A DNA stretch of 64,000 bases from Echeneis naucrates (taxonomy: Eukaryota > Chordata > Actinopteri > Carangiformes > Echeneidae). The stretch is taken from NCBI RefSeq assembly GCF_900963305.1, contig NC_042521.1, positions 1,007,428-1,071,427 on the forward strand, written 5' to 3'. The first letter of the stretch is position 1. Each line of letters opens with the position of its first letter. Both the position numbers and the translations under genes were made by a program. Positions 1 through 14,679 of this stretch are shown in pieces. The notes under the pieces were generated by a model. That model made no database searches and was not told where the DNA came from. It saw only the letters and a program-made list of their open reading frames with translations.

Positions 1-1742
1 ATGAGAAACTTCAGTTCAATCCGTTTTCACTAAGTTTATAAAACACATTCCCACTCAAAACCTCCTACACAACTGTCTCTTAGAAGAAATGTTTGCCAAC
101 GACTGGGTGTGGACCCAGCACTGGGTCACAGGAAGATTAAAGCTGCACTTTGAAATATTCTTCTGGCACAAGAAAATAGTATTTTAGCAGAAAAACTGTG
201 GTCAACACAATGCTGCAAATACATTCCTGGAAAAAATGCTGTTACCTTGTTGGTGGATAAATTAACAGCCAGGAAAAGAGCTTACAAGTTCCAAAGAAAA
301 AGTAGCTTACACATCAGCTGAAATAACACCCCGAAAGAGCAAAGAGATAATGAGAGCCTGAACTACGCAGCAAAATGATGAGGAGCTGCTGAAGGCAGGA
401 ATTCTATTCTTTCAAGTCTGATCAGTACTTCAGCATTTCAGCATTATCTGACCATACAGAGCAAAAAGACGGCAGCTGAGGTGGTGAGATACTACAGAGA
501 CCAGGAGGACTGTAAAAACACTGAGGATGAAGGGGGGGGGGGTGATCTGAGCTTTAGACTATACACCCATCAGCTGTTAAATCATGACCACCTGTCCCCT
601 CCAAACACTCCTGAAGCTAAGACGATCTTGCTGAAAGAGTCCACCCCTCCTTTGGGGAGTACTGTTTCCATGAAGACCTGGACTTTGTTTGAACCAGGTT
701 CAGCTCAGTGCTTACACTCAAAGACTCAAGGTTTCCCTGTTGGATAGCAGCACACCGTCTCCCCCAGCTTGTCTTATACCCATAATGCATCCAGCTGTCA
801 TGTCTCCCTCAGGTACGAGATGCACACACAGCTGACCATCCGCATGATGTAAGAGGAAAACCTAATATCTATTAGTGTGTCGAAAAGGGTCAATGTGATA
901 TTTAAATAAACTCTGCCTACTTCAATGCAAGATTAACAATTTTTAGTATTATCATTAATTTATAATCCTTATTTTTTAAGAAAACATCACAAGTTCCCAG
1001 GTGACCCGAGAAGAGTACTCATGAGATTCCTGCTCCTGAATCAGGAGCTGATTTTACTATTTTAGTCCCAAGATGAGTCAGGGTGGTTTTACTCTTCTGG
1101 AGACGATCATAATGAATTCCCCTGGGGTGACTCAGAAGACTAACTAATCACACATTACACATGTGGACACACACTGACCAAATTTAGACATACACACACA
1201 CACACACATAAGAATTTGTTTCTAAATACCCAAAGTCACAAATTACTCAAAATTTTAAGATGCAGGTTTCCTGAATTAGCATTACTCTATTATTTACGGT
1301 TTATAAGCTTTCCAAAACAGGCCGTTCTAATGCTCCCCATGGAAGGAGATCACTAGTGAAACATTTCAAAAGATGGAGGAAATTTTAAACTGAAGCAGAC
1401 TCTTTAAATCTGATCTTTTCTGTCAGATGAGCAAATGATGGCACCTTCCTATCACGGTGGGAGTTTCTCTAATCCACTTTTGGAAAAATCCCAGGATTTA
1501 CTAACCGGGAAATTAATCATTCCAACCTGGCTTCAAAAAATAAAATCCCCCAAGTATGTGAGGAAGCTAAGATCATTTGCATGATGTAATTAAAACGTTC
1601 TTTCCAGTTGGACATGCCTGTGAAGTGCTTGTTAGAGCTGGGCTGTTGGAAAAAGCTCTCCTGAATGGAGACAGATAAACAGTGAGACTGTGTAATTACT
1701 ATTAATTTGGTCGGTGCAAATGACACTGGCTCTCCGTCCTAC
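1..1742 (-). other. Probable tmem65 intron 1, no exon seen
   Basis: Non-coding sequence lying downstream of the tmem65 exon 1 splice donor on the minus strand. I looked for the next tmem65 exon (the segment encoding the first membrane helix) and did not find it, so this is inferred to be intron. It contains a poly-G run near 533 and a short (CA)n array at about 1192-1208. No other gene is recognisable. Confidence 0.5.
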
Positions 1743-1971
1743 CTTGAGCGATGGCCATGGACTCGAAGCTCTGCAGCTCCCTCAGTAAACACGTCCTCTC
1801 CTTCGGGTGGAGGCGGTAGATGAACTCTTTGGCTATCTTCGGGGAGTTGAGCGGCTCCCTCGGCTCGTTCCTCCCGTGTGTGCCCATCCAGCAGCCGGGC
1901 GTCAGCCTCAGCCCCGGCTGGAACTTGTGTGCCGCCGGTCTGAGAGCCCTCCGGAGGCAAATCTTCAGCAT
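1743..1971 (-). CDS. tmem65: tmem65 exon 1 (partial gene), mitochondrial inner-membrane protein
   Basis: This is the first coding exon of transmembrane protein 65, a mitochondrial inner-membrane protein linked to respiratory-chain and sodium/calcium handling. The frame starts MLKICLRRALRP, an arginine-rich amphipathic start typical of a mitochondrial presequence. It continues through EFIYRLHPKERTCLLRELQ and FESMAIAQ, which closely match human TMEM65 (EEFIYSLHPTERTCLLKEL, FESIAIAQ) as I remember it. The exon is 76 codons plus one base and ends at the donor CAAG/GTAGGA, in the same place and phase as expected before the E of human AQE. The membrane-spanning exons lie beyond the left edge of the window. 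The exon sits outside the duplicated region, so it occurs once. Confidence 0.85.
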
Positions 1972-2340
1972 GTTAGTGAATTAGACCTAATTTATTTTAA
2001 AGTAAAAACCTCCTTTATTATTGTTGTTGTTAATCTCGGCGGTTTGATTGAACCGTCGCCGTCGACCCCAGCAGTGACACCGGGGAGAAGTTGTGCCTCG
2101 CTCCGGCTAAATTCGCCCCCCTCAGCGGCTAAAAAACAAACAAAAACACCCCGATAAGTTTGAAATAAAAGTGGGATTAAGTCCCAAACAGTCACCCCTG
2201 TGCTCCGTCCGTGCTGCCCGATGCCCTCCCCGGCTCATGATCCCCGGATCGGCTGTCAGGAGTTCGGCTCGGGAACTTCAGGCTAACGCTGAGCAACCGT
2301 CAAGCTAGCTGCCGCTCCGAGGCAACATCCGCCATGGGTT
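1972..2340 (-). promoter_or_regulatory. tmem65 5' UTR and CpG-rich promoter
   Basis: This GC- and CpG-rich stretch lies directly upstream of the tmem65 start codon, between AT-rich intron and AT-rich intergenic DNA. It has no TATA box in the expected place and looks like a housekeeping CpG-island promoter. The transcription start was not determined. Confidence 0.5.
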
Positions 2341-3190
2341 TTCAAAGTAAGACCCGACGCTTCCGCTTAGACCTTTCATACTAAAACCAATGCCCGCAAA
2401 AGAAAAATATTTGGATCTTTATTTTTAAATATATGGTATGATTTAAAACCGGAGAAATTATCTACATAGGTAAAGAAGGGTGTGGTTGATGTAGAAGTGC
2501 CTTTAAACTTAGACATCTTTATGAGGATATGAGCAATTAGAACATCAGAAATAGTTTTATTGCCATGAAGGTGTAAACCAGTGTTTCTTTCTTGGACACA
2601 TTAAAGGAAAGACAAATATAAGACAAATATAGTGGAATTTAATGGATTATCCCAATGATGGAAGTTTTTTTATATCAGCTTCTGTGTCCCCATGTGTGTT
2701 TATAAAAGTGAACCTGGACCTGTTGTGTTGAAGTCTATGGGGAAATTGCTCCACCTCTCACTCGTTTTATGGTGTCGGTTTCTATTTTGAAGTGTTCACG
2801 ACAATATAATGTTGATATTTTAAACGATAGTCCCATTTAGAAGAAAGCAGGGGATGGACTGTACAGACTGCAGCACCCAATCAGGATAGAGTGCAGCTTA
2901 GATCCAGCCCTCTGATAATATAATATAGAATTACATGCTTTTTAATGTCTTATGTGTGAGTGGTTTTAGCTTTACAATATAGTTTATCATAGCAGTATGT
3001 GTATGTGTGTATATATATATATATTTTTTTTTTTTTTTTAGGTCAGATTCTGCCAACAGTCAATATTAATGTGAGCTATTCCACATGGTGATGTAACACC
3101 ATCTGCTGTTCAGGCATCTAAACAGCATCTCTACACAGTTTCACCTAAAGATGTGTAGTTTCATAACTTAGAAAAGAGAAAAATATCCCG
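2341..3190. other. Intergenic, tmem65 to rnf139
   Basis: AT-rich sequence with no recognisable gene. It includes a (TA)n/poly-T tract at about 3001-3040. From base 2820 rightwards the sequence recurs after the gap, starting at 31001. Confidence 0.5.
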
Positions 3191-5694
3191 ACTCAATATC
3201 AAACATGATTTTATTTACATAAATCTCTTTTTAAAACAAAAGGCAAAATGAACATCTTCCACCTTTTCAAAAGATTTTGGATCAATCAAGTGTGATCATC
3301 GAAGTCCTTCATAGCTGACCTGTCAAAAAAAAAAAAAAAGCACAGCTTTCTGATCCAATCATACACTTTCTTCTCTTCCACATGAAACATAATGCATTTC
3401 CTTGCAGCTTATTTCCTGCGAACAGCAATTAAAAGAGAAATGAACACGAGTCTGCAGTCAAACCCTTAAGACATTCAGGCTGTGGAAGTCTAAACAGTAA
3501 ATACTTAAGAGTTGTGCTTGAAAGCTTTTTAATACAAATTCACAATTAAGGTCTAGGGGAGGTGTACCTAATTTTCCAATACTTCATTTTGGTGCCAGTA
3601 GTTAAAATAATTTAGATCAGTTGAACATCTGCTGCTTTTTTTTTTTTCAGCTCAACAATACAACAAATATCACAGATCATACGAAGTGACAGCGTCTAGA
3701 TTTACTACAATACAACATACAACCTGTCTGACTTTTCTGCAGCTCCTTCACATTTGGTTTTATATTTCAAGGCCTGGAAAGCTTTTTAATGTACTTTTCC
3801 AGTCCCATGGCAGGACCCTGAGACTAGAAAAACACAGTTTGAGCCTTCGAACAGGTGCCAGGTCTCATCAGGGTTTGGTTTCCAGGTCAGTCAAATGAAA
3901 AAGTGCATTTACCGAATCACAAATAAAAACTATTGAAGGTTCTTGACTTCCTTGTGGAAAAATTCAAGCACCTTAAATCCCTTGTAGACAAAACAACCAG
4001 CACCTTTTTTGCCAGTTATCTTACTGTCAGAATTAAAAGTTCATAATTTTACTCAGCTTTTTTTCTTCAAATGTGGCTTCTGTCCGACTCTTATCACACA
4101 CGACTGGTCAGAAACAAGAATTTACCCAAAATTAACACTGAAGAGAAATTTGGAGTGTAACATGAAAAAGAAAAAACAAAACATTTGAAAACAAATGTTT
4201 CTCTTATCCTAGAGGAGGAAGTGTGCACGTGTTTTTTTGAGTACATGTACAATAACGTACACAATTGTCAGCAAGGTCACACAAGGGACCAGTAGTAAGT
4301 AATTATAGAGGTATATCAGAGATTACAGTAGCGAGTCACTTTTTTCTCTTTTTGAATCAGACATGCCTCTGTTTGAGTTGAAAAAAAACAAAACAAAACA
4401 AAACACTTCTTTCTCTGAACACGTTCACAAATATTCTGTTTGAATTCACTATCAGGTAAAATGCTGAACGAGAAACCCAAGCTGTGATTGATCTGCAGGT
4501 CAGAGTTTTGGTTTAGTGAGAGAGAAAAAGTATGCGTTTCCTGTTGTGGATTCTGATCAGCGCAGCTCACTTCATAAAGGAGCTATAAACAAAAAAGTCA
4601 GTGTTTGCTTTATTCTGACGATTTTCAGCATTTTATCTGTAATCAGCCTTCTTACTTCAGATCTACTTTTTTTAACCTACAATAACTACAGTATTCCTAT
4701 ATGCTAACACATTATTTATACTGCTTATTACTGCAGTCCGAACCCAAAACCTCCTTGTGATGAGGCAAGATGGCCAACCACTGCTCACCATGCCGCCCTA
4801 CAGTAATCCAACAGTAAACAAGCTATAGATCCAAAGCAAAGGGCTGGTTGACTGGGAGTTTAAATTGTGAACATTTTATAAAACAAAGTGAAGTCTGAAA
4901 CTGACAGTAAATCTACAGCAGGTAAAACAGTGACTGGTGACTGTAGAGCAGAAATGTACAAACTCCCCAACTAATAAGAGCGATCGCTTTGAAAGCAACA
5001 AAGGTCCAAACAAATCAAAGTCTGTTTTCAATTCGTCTCCCCTCAAACTGAAATTCTGACCAGCAGATCGATCGGCGCTTGAGTTGGTCAAGTTGCTCCG
5101 CACTTTAGTCGTGAACAGATGAACACAGAGCTGCAGATTTCCCCTTTAATAAAAGCGGCGAGGGAAAATGAACTGCTTCTTTAAGACATTGTCTCAGCAC
5201 ATTGCATGTCGGCAGGCACGCACACACATACACGCGCACATAAACACACACATTTCAGGGCTGCACAAGTGACAGTGGTGGGACTGAAGGTGTTTGCGCC
5301 ACCAAGGCAGATTTGTGTTATTTGTGCAGGAACAAGTTTCAGGTTTGAGGCGTTAGAGAAATTACCACATGGCCCAAAAAAAAAAAAAAAAAATCTTCAG
5401 CATTGCCAATACTTTTGAGATAAAGTAAAAAAAATGACTATGACTTTTTTGGTCTACATCATACAGCCCCAACAAACATACACTAATCCACTCAACACAC
5501 GAGAGCAGCAGTTATTCTTTCCATGAGCCCTTTGAGAGTAAAACCCAAAATCATATGAAAAAAATGAAAAAGAGAGCGAGAATGACATCCCTGACATTTT
5601 TTATAAACAAATTAAGATGCTAAAGTTGTTTTATAATTCTCTTTAACTTAAATATAATAAAGATATATGTATTTTTCCTTTAGATCCTCTCTGG
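3191..5694 (-). other. Probable rnf139 3' UTR
   Basis: Minus-strand sequence downstream of the rnf139 stop codon with no other coding potential. A minus-strand AATAAA (TTTATT on the plus strand) lies near 3212-3217, so a 3' UTR of about 2.5 kb is plausible. It carries a mixed CA array near 5218-5252 and several poly-A/T runs. The counterpart in copy B is the right-hand part of 31001-33847. Confidence 0.4.
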
Positions 5695-8600
5695 TCAGTC
5701 CTCAGTGGAGTCAGTGTCATCATTGATATAGTCTTCTTCTATCGGCGTGCTGCCGTTCTGAGTCCCCCACTCGTCTTCGTCATACTCTATGCTGTCATTG
5801 TCCTCCAGCAGTTCGTTGTTGAGCCCCCCCGGCCCTCCAGCGGCCTGTGCGCCAACTGCCGGCCCATGGGCAGGTCCATCAGCTGGCGGCTCTGCATGCA
5901 GGTCCCCTGGTGCTGGCGGGGCTGCAGCAGCAGCGGCGTCCTGCGGCACTGCGTAGCCTCCATTGTTGTTGGAGAAGGCTGCTCTGTCCCGGGTCTCCTC
6001 CTCCACATAAACTCTCTGGTGGCACATGGGGCACGTGTCCTGGATGTAGAGCCACTTCCTCAGGCATAGGGCGTGGAAATAATGGTGACAGGGCGTGATC
6101 CTGGCAGATGTGGTGAACTCCTGGTAACAGATGGCGCACACGTCCTCAATATCCCTCAGCTGGACTCCACGCATTTCGGGCAAGGAGTTGATTTTCTTGA
6201 CAGCAGTGCGGCGGTTGATGAAGGTCTTCCAGCCGTTCTTGGCCTGCAGGTAAATGTTGAAGTAGGCGTGAAGACACATCATGCAGGCGCGGATCTTGCT
6301 GCCTGACTCAAACATCATGGTGTAGGCGCCATTTCCAAACATTATGACGCCAAACAGGAACTCTATGATGTTTCCTGTGGAGCGCACGTAGTAGACATAG
6401 TCGTCCAGCTTCTCCCACAGGACGTTGGAGAAGCCATCAGCCATGAAAAGGCCGTAGACCGTCAGTGACACCACCACCTGGTGGGGAGGAAGGGAATCAA
6501 ATATAAGATAGATCAGAGCCACCTCCACAGGCTGGAGTGGAAGAAAGAAACAGATACCCACCACCTGGCAGCTGAAAGAGGGAAATGACAGAAAGATCTG
6601 CCGAAATGTTTAAATTTAAGACAAATTTCAGTCCCCACCTTCAGACAGAGCTCCACGCAGAAGGCGGTGACGGCAAAGAGCCAGGTGTTGAGGGCATAGT
6701 GGTGCCAGAGGGCATAGCTGAGCGCCACGGGGAGCACGAAGAGTGCCAGGGACACCAGCAGGACGGGAAAATGGCGGCGAAAAGAGGAGACATGGGAGGC
6801 ACTGAGGGACATCAGGACGGGGTCCGTCATGCCGTGGATGAAGTGGAGGATAGCAGTGAGCAGAAGGCACATGTTCCGGCTCAGACGGACCTTTGGATGG
6901 AAATGGGAGAGACACAGAGCGTTTATAAATCCAGGAACTCAGGAACTCATAGTAACTCAGAAAATAAGAATATATTTAATTTTTCTCCTATTTTATGGAT
7001 AAAAACTCTGTAAATCAGAATGACTAAAGAAAGATTCAACACAGAAAGTTCCTCATGTGTTTGAGTTATTCTAGAGCTGATCTGAAGTTTGTATCTTTAT
7101 CTGATCAGGAGTTCTGGAGCAGTAATGACCTACCAGACGTTCCTCTGGGTCCAGGCTGCTGAGGCCGGTTTGCAGAGCCAGGATGAAGAACAGAACAGGA
7201 GCCACAAAGCCTAAACGCTTGTCCTCCTCCTCTGTTGAACCTGAGGAGCCCAGACAAGACAAAAACTGGACTGAAGGCAAATCCTTAGTTACTGCCTGGG
7301 GAAGGCAAGTTCTTTAGCATATGCAAGACACAAAACACACACAGCACAAATTGTACCTATGAAGGCCAGGATGCTGAGGCCGAGGTAGTGTGCGACAGAG
7401 GAGATGACAGCACTCATTCCCAGCACAGTGAGCGTGGAGTCGCAGCCAGAGATGATCAGGTTACTCGTCAAATCCCAGAACACGTCCCAACTCAGCAGGT
7501 AACCCTGGAAACAGCATTATTAATACTCCTTCAGTCACAAAAAAAAAAAAAAAAACAACACAAGAGAACGCAGGACGTAATGCAATACAGGATATTGGTC
7601 CTTCCAAAATGAAAGTCTGCATGGAGTGAGCTGAGTCGCAATTAAAAAGAAAAAGAAAAGAGTGAGGATGAGAGAGGATGCAGGACTGACTAACAATTTT
7701 TTAAATTCTGCATTAGTTTTTTATTTGTTATTTTTTGGACATTTGATGCTGCACTATATAGCGGGGAGTGCGTGTGAGTGATATGCAGCAAAGAGTCACA
7801 CCAGCCAGGATTTGAAACATAGAAACACAGTGATGACCTCACCTGCGAGTCGGTGCTGCCGTCTACAGCTCCACCCGTGGCATCGCCACTCTCCCTCCTC
7901 ACGGCCCGCACCACGTACACCAGGATCAGAGCCTGGGCGGTGACCCGGGTCAGCCAGAACACCCGCAGCACATCGGGGAACCTGATTCTTTTCCACGTGT
8001 CCTCTAGCAGAAGCTGCAGCCCGTAGATCCTGTACATGTGCCGCACGAGCAGGTAGACGTACCGACATGAGTAGTAGAACCACTTGAGCCTCATGGCCAG
8101 GCACACGGCTGTGTTGAGGGCCAGCGCCAGGCCCGAGAACATTGCCACCAGCTGCCTGACGTCGGCCGGCAGCTCAATCATCAGCCCCCACAGAGGAATC
8201 ATAATGTCCAGCACCACCAGTGCAGCAAACACTGACTGGAGGTTGAGCAGGAAAACGTAGCCCACACCAAACACAAGCTGCACCGCAGCCATGCCCAGCC
8301 ACAGCGTTGGCCCGTTTCTGGGCAGTAAGCGGAAGCCCAGTGCTGCTTTGTAGTAGGCGCTGTAGAAATCAATGTGGGAAGTGGCGTAGTAGTTGATGAG
8401 GACCGCCGACATGCCGAGGAGAACAGCAAAGAAGAGGGTGTAGAACTTGAACAAGGCTTTCTGGGAGAGCAGCAGCACCACGCTGGAGATGAGAACGCCT
8501 GACACACAACAGATACACAACGCAGTCAGAAAGACCAACAATGAAATGAAGAAAATACAATGACTTGACTGTAGCTGGTCAGTTTGTGTGTTTTCAGGAT

Positions 8601-10041
8601 GTGAGAATGAGCTCTCACTCACTCACGCAGAGCCTCAGCATCAACGTCTGTCCAAAACGCTGATGTGAAACAATCTGTTGCTTTTTGATTGTGAGTGTTA
8701 AGAGTTGATTCAATATATGGATTTAGCTTCATGATCATTTCAGTTTTTTATCACTTTTGGCTGCATTGTCGAAGACTTGTTTTCAGCTCGTCTACAATTA
8801 AACATGCCACTCCACTAGATTTATGTGCTGCTACTAAACTGATGAAAAAGTGGGTGGAAGGAGAAACCTTAGACCCGGCTGTTGGCTAGCCCACTTTATA
8901 AGGATCCTTATTTGGCCCTTTGCCTCTTGGAGCTCATGGCCAAGCGCAAGAGGACTGGCTGTTCAAAGGTCTACAGACTGTACAAACGGAGAGTTACGCA
9001 ACCTGCTAGTTATTTATCTGTGTTCACTACACGCAGGAGAGAGGAGGGAGAAAGAATAAAGACAGCTGTGATAAACTCTGGTTCAGATGCAGATCACTTA
9101 TTACAGGTTTGTGCATTATAAATGCAAACCAGACTTTGCATTTGACTTTTGTGTCTGCACATAATGACTCAATTGGAACATAGATGATAAAGTTCAAGTA
9201 AAATTGATAAAATGGTTCAACAAACAGGGAGTAAAATCTAAAACTGCTGTCACTGTAGTTTACTTTGTGTTATTTGTTTTAAGTTTATTGGAGGTGAACT
9301 GATCAGTTATTTCAACTGAATTAACCAGGGAAGTCTTTCAAAGACTGCACTGGTTTCTTTAGGTTTTTTAATAACTGCCTGCACAAAAAGTATAGTTAAT
9401 CACACGAAGCTGTGCTGTGACAATGATTAATACAGAATTAAACGAAAATGATCAGTAACTGTTCATTTAGTTTCCCAAATAAGCCGTTAAATGATAAAGA
9501 ATAAAGAAAAAGAGGGAAACTGGTCACTTGAGGAGTTTATCCGGCCTAAAATATTTCCTTCTGATTCCAAACTTTCACCTGAATAATGAAATTAACTCGG
9601 GGTTATACTTTTCTGGTCGATTGAGCGCCTTCAGCTCAGTTTCTCTCTGCACTTGGAGAGAGGACCGACAGGCTGCCCAAACGGAGGAGACCAACACTGG
9701 CCGGGTGTCTGTCAGGCCTCGGACCGGCTCCGTTCCGCTCTCACAGGCGACCTGCCGGCAGCTAAATCGGCTTAGGTGGGCATGACAGGTGGCACCGGTC
9801 CCCAGCCAGCTAGCCGGCTAGCTGGCTTCCCAGCCCGGCTCTGCTCTGAACGGCTACCTGGCCCTGTAGGATACTCACCCATGACCCGGACCAGCACCTT
9901 GCCCATCGCCCCGGCCCATCCCGACCCGGGGTCGTAGTAAGAGTTAAAAATGGCGTCGATAATAAAGATACAAGGAACTCGCAGAGCCACATCCAGCACC
10001 GCCAAGGCCTGCTGGCCGATCCGGGCTTGTGTGGACGCCAT
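5695..10041 (-). CDS. rnf139: rnf139 (TRC8), ER membrane RING-H2 E3 ubiquitin ligase, intact copy
   Basis: Six exons on the minus strand: 10041-9879, 8498-7843, 7504-7357, 7240-7134, 6890-6639 and 6477-5695. All have GT/AG borders and the phases add up to 702 codons (human RNF139 is 664 aa). The protein is a multipass ER membrane E3 ligase (TRC8) acting in ER-associated degradation and sterol control. Recognisable blocks include VALRVPC near the start, WFYYSCRYVYLLVRHMYRIY, STLTVLGMSAVISSVAHYLG and SASHVSSFRRHFPVLL. The RING-H2 domain covers residues about 556-594 (CAIC, CHHYFHALC, CPMC). The tail is alanine/proline-rich, then acidic. The start ATG lies in a CpG-rich region and matches the human N-terminus after a short variable lead. 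Intron 1 (8499-9878) holds no gene but has a perfect palindrome near its 5' end. Confidence 0.95.
9804..9827. repeat. 24-bp perfect palindrome in rnf139 intron 1
   Basis: The 24 bases are exactly self-complementary, with no spacer. The centre is GCCGGC flanked by TA and AGC/GCT steps. It begins 51 bases inside intron 1 from the exon 1 donor, within the CpG-rich promoter-proximal zone. It is unchanged in copy B at 37943-37966. Confidence 0.8.
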
Positions 10042-10440
10042 GCAGCTTCGGTCGGGGGCCGCTACAGTCCTGCGGATCCCCGGTTATCCACGTAACATGT
10101 AAAAAAACGAAGCCCGGTGTGGCCTCCGGTCCTCGGTTTGGCTTCTCCGTGTCTGTTTATTTAACAGCCAGCCAACTGACACCGTCCGCCATGTCCGCCG
10201 AGCTCAACCTCCTGTTGCTTCTTCTTCTCCTTTCCTCCGTTAGCCGCCGCTCTCCTCTCTCCCCGGGACGTCCCGGCTCCGGTCGTCTCCGTCCAGGGAC
10301 CACAAAAACATCAGGAGCCCCGAAAACCGGCCATCCGCAGCCGCCTCCGTCGCTTCGGGAGCACGGCACAAGTTGATAGGTTGTTCCGACGTAACGCGAC
10401 GTCACGGCCACGTCACAGGGTGCGGCTGATGACGTTCACG
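10042..10440 (-). promoter_or_regulatory. rnf139 5' UTR and promoter with CRE/UPRE-like motifs
   Basis: CpG-rich region upstream of the rnf139 start. On the gene strand it contains TGACGTGG (plus-strand CCACGTCA at 10408-10415), which matches the ATF6/XBP1 UPRE core. It also has a CRE-like TGACGTCG (plus-strand CGACGTCA at 10397-10404) and a further plus-strand TGACGTTC starting at 10430. No TATA box was seen. That these sites work is an inference. Confidence 0.45.
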
Positions 10441-10775
10441 TTTCACCGAACACACTCACCCGTGTTGTTTTCCAAATATCACACTTGTTGTAATTTAATA
10501 AATACTTTATTAATTCTCTTGCATCTGCTTCAGTGTAGAAACAGAAATAATACAGGCAGAATGTAAACAGCATGAAAACTGTCAGATATGTAGTGATGAC
10601 TCAATTAGCCACTGATAAAAAAAAAAAAAAAAGAAAAGTTCTTTTTCTTATTGTAGAATCAGATAATTTAAGAAGTTGTTTGGCCTTTTACTGACCATCA
10701 TTCATTCACGCAAACATTAAACATTAAAGAGCCTTAATCAGATTGGAAAGTGAGATATGGCCACATCAGATTTAA
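10441..10775. other. rnf139-tatdn1 intergenic gap and tatdn1 3' end
   Basis: About 335 bases with no gene. A minus-strand AATAAA (plus-strand TTTATT at 10506-10511) is a good poly(A) signal for tatdn1, whose stop codon is at 10776. A poly-A run lies near 10617-10631. Confidence 0.5.
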
Positions 10776-14037
<3,262 letters not shown>

Positions 14038-14679
14038 AACTGAGAGTCCACTGCTTCTAAACAGAGACACACATGCAGCTCTCATCAATCCCATAATGCT
14101 ACAGTACCGTAAATACTGTAGCAGAGGGAACAACTAGTTTTAGCTCATTCTCCTTGTTGCAAACATGCCACTCAGGCTGGATGAGGTGAAGATTGGGGAT
14201 TTTTCTGAAGGCCTCCAGAACTTCCTCTGAGTGTATTTGTTTGAACGCTGCACCCAGTTTAACACCAATTCAGCAAATCTATCTGTCTGCATCTGTAGCG
14301 GGTCCTCCATCATCCATTCAATCAATCAATCAATCAATCAATCACTAATCCTGACAAAAAGAGTCACCAAAATCTGTTTCTGTGATCTCATGATGTTTTA
14401 GTGTACACTAAACCTTTTTTCTGTTTCATGAAGTCATTAAGTGTGTTAATCCATCCGAATATGATTAAAACAAGGGATTGTTTTGCCATGTTATCAACAG
14501 TCAAATAATCCGAAATGTTGTGAATTAATTTTAATTAGAGATGAGTAATGAGCCAAAAAAAAAAAAAAACATTTAATGAGGCGCTTTTTCTACGTGTTTT
14601 ATGGCCGTGGCGTCTGGACGCCACCAATACCCAGAATCCTCTGCGCGGCCCGGCCAGAAGGTGACAGCGGACGGTGAAA
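14038..14679. promoter_or_regulatory. Divergent promoter between tatdn1 and ndufb9
   Basis: Only 642 bases separate the two start codons, which point away from each other. The ndufb9-proximal part is GC-rich and has CCCAGAATCCTCTGCG at 14630-14645, partly resembling the ZNF143/THAP11 (SBS) motif common in bidirectional housekeeping promoters. A (TCAA)n microsatellite lies at 14317-14344 and a poly-A run near 14555. Confidence 0.5.

Noticed and set aside
2334-2390. ATG in a good Kozak context followed by a GTAAGA donor (MGFQ...), possible first exon of a plus-strand gene
   Set aside because: Only four codons precede the donor, no downstream exon was found, and the human neighbour TRMT12 is not matched. 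It is most likely part of the tmem65 promoter region.
5847-6306. Plus-strand open frames opposite rnf139 exon 6
   Set aside because: They are mirror frames of the GC-rich RING-domain exon on the other strand.
8882-9121. Plus-strand open frame MASPLYKDPYLALCLLE in rnf139 intron 1
   Set aside because: It has no recognisable domain, no splice context and no support beyond being open.
10191-10376. Plus-strand frame starting MSAELNLLLLLLLLSSV, resembling a signal peptide
   Set aside because: It lies in the CpG-rich 5' region of rnf139 on the opposite strand. The leucine run comes from a CTT/CTC-rich tract. A one-base difference in copy B changes everything after SRRSPLSP, and there is no conserved domain or splice partner.
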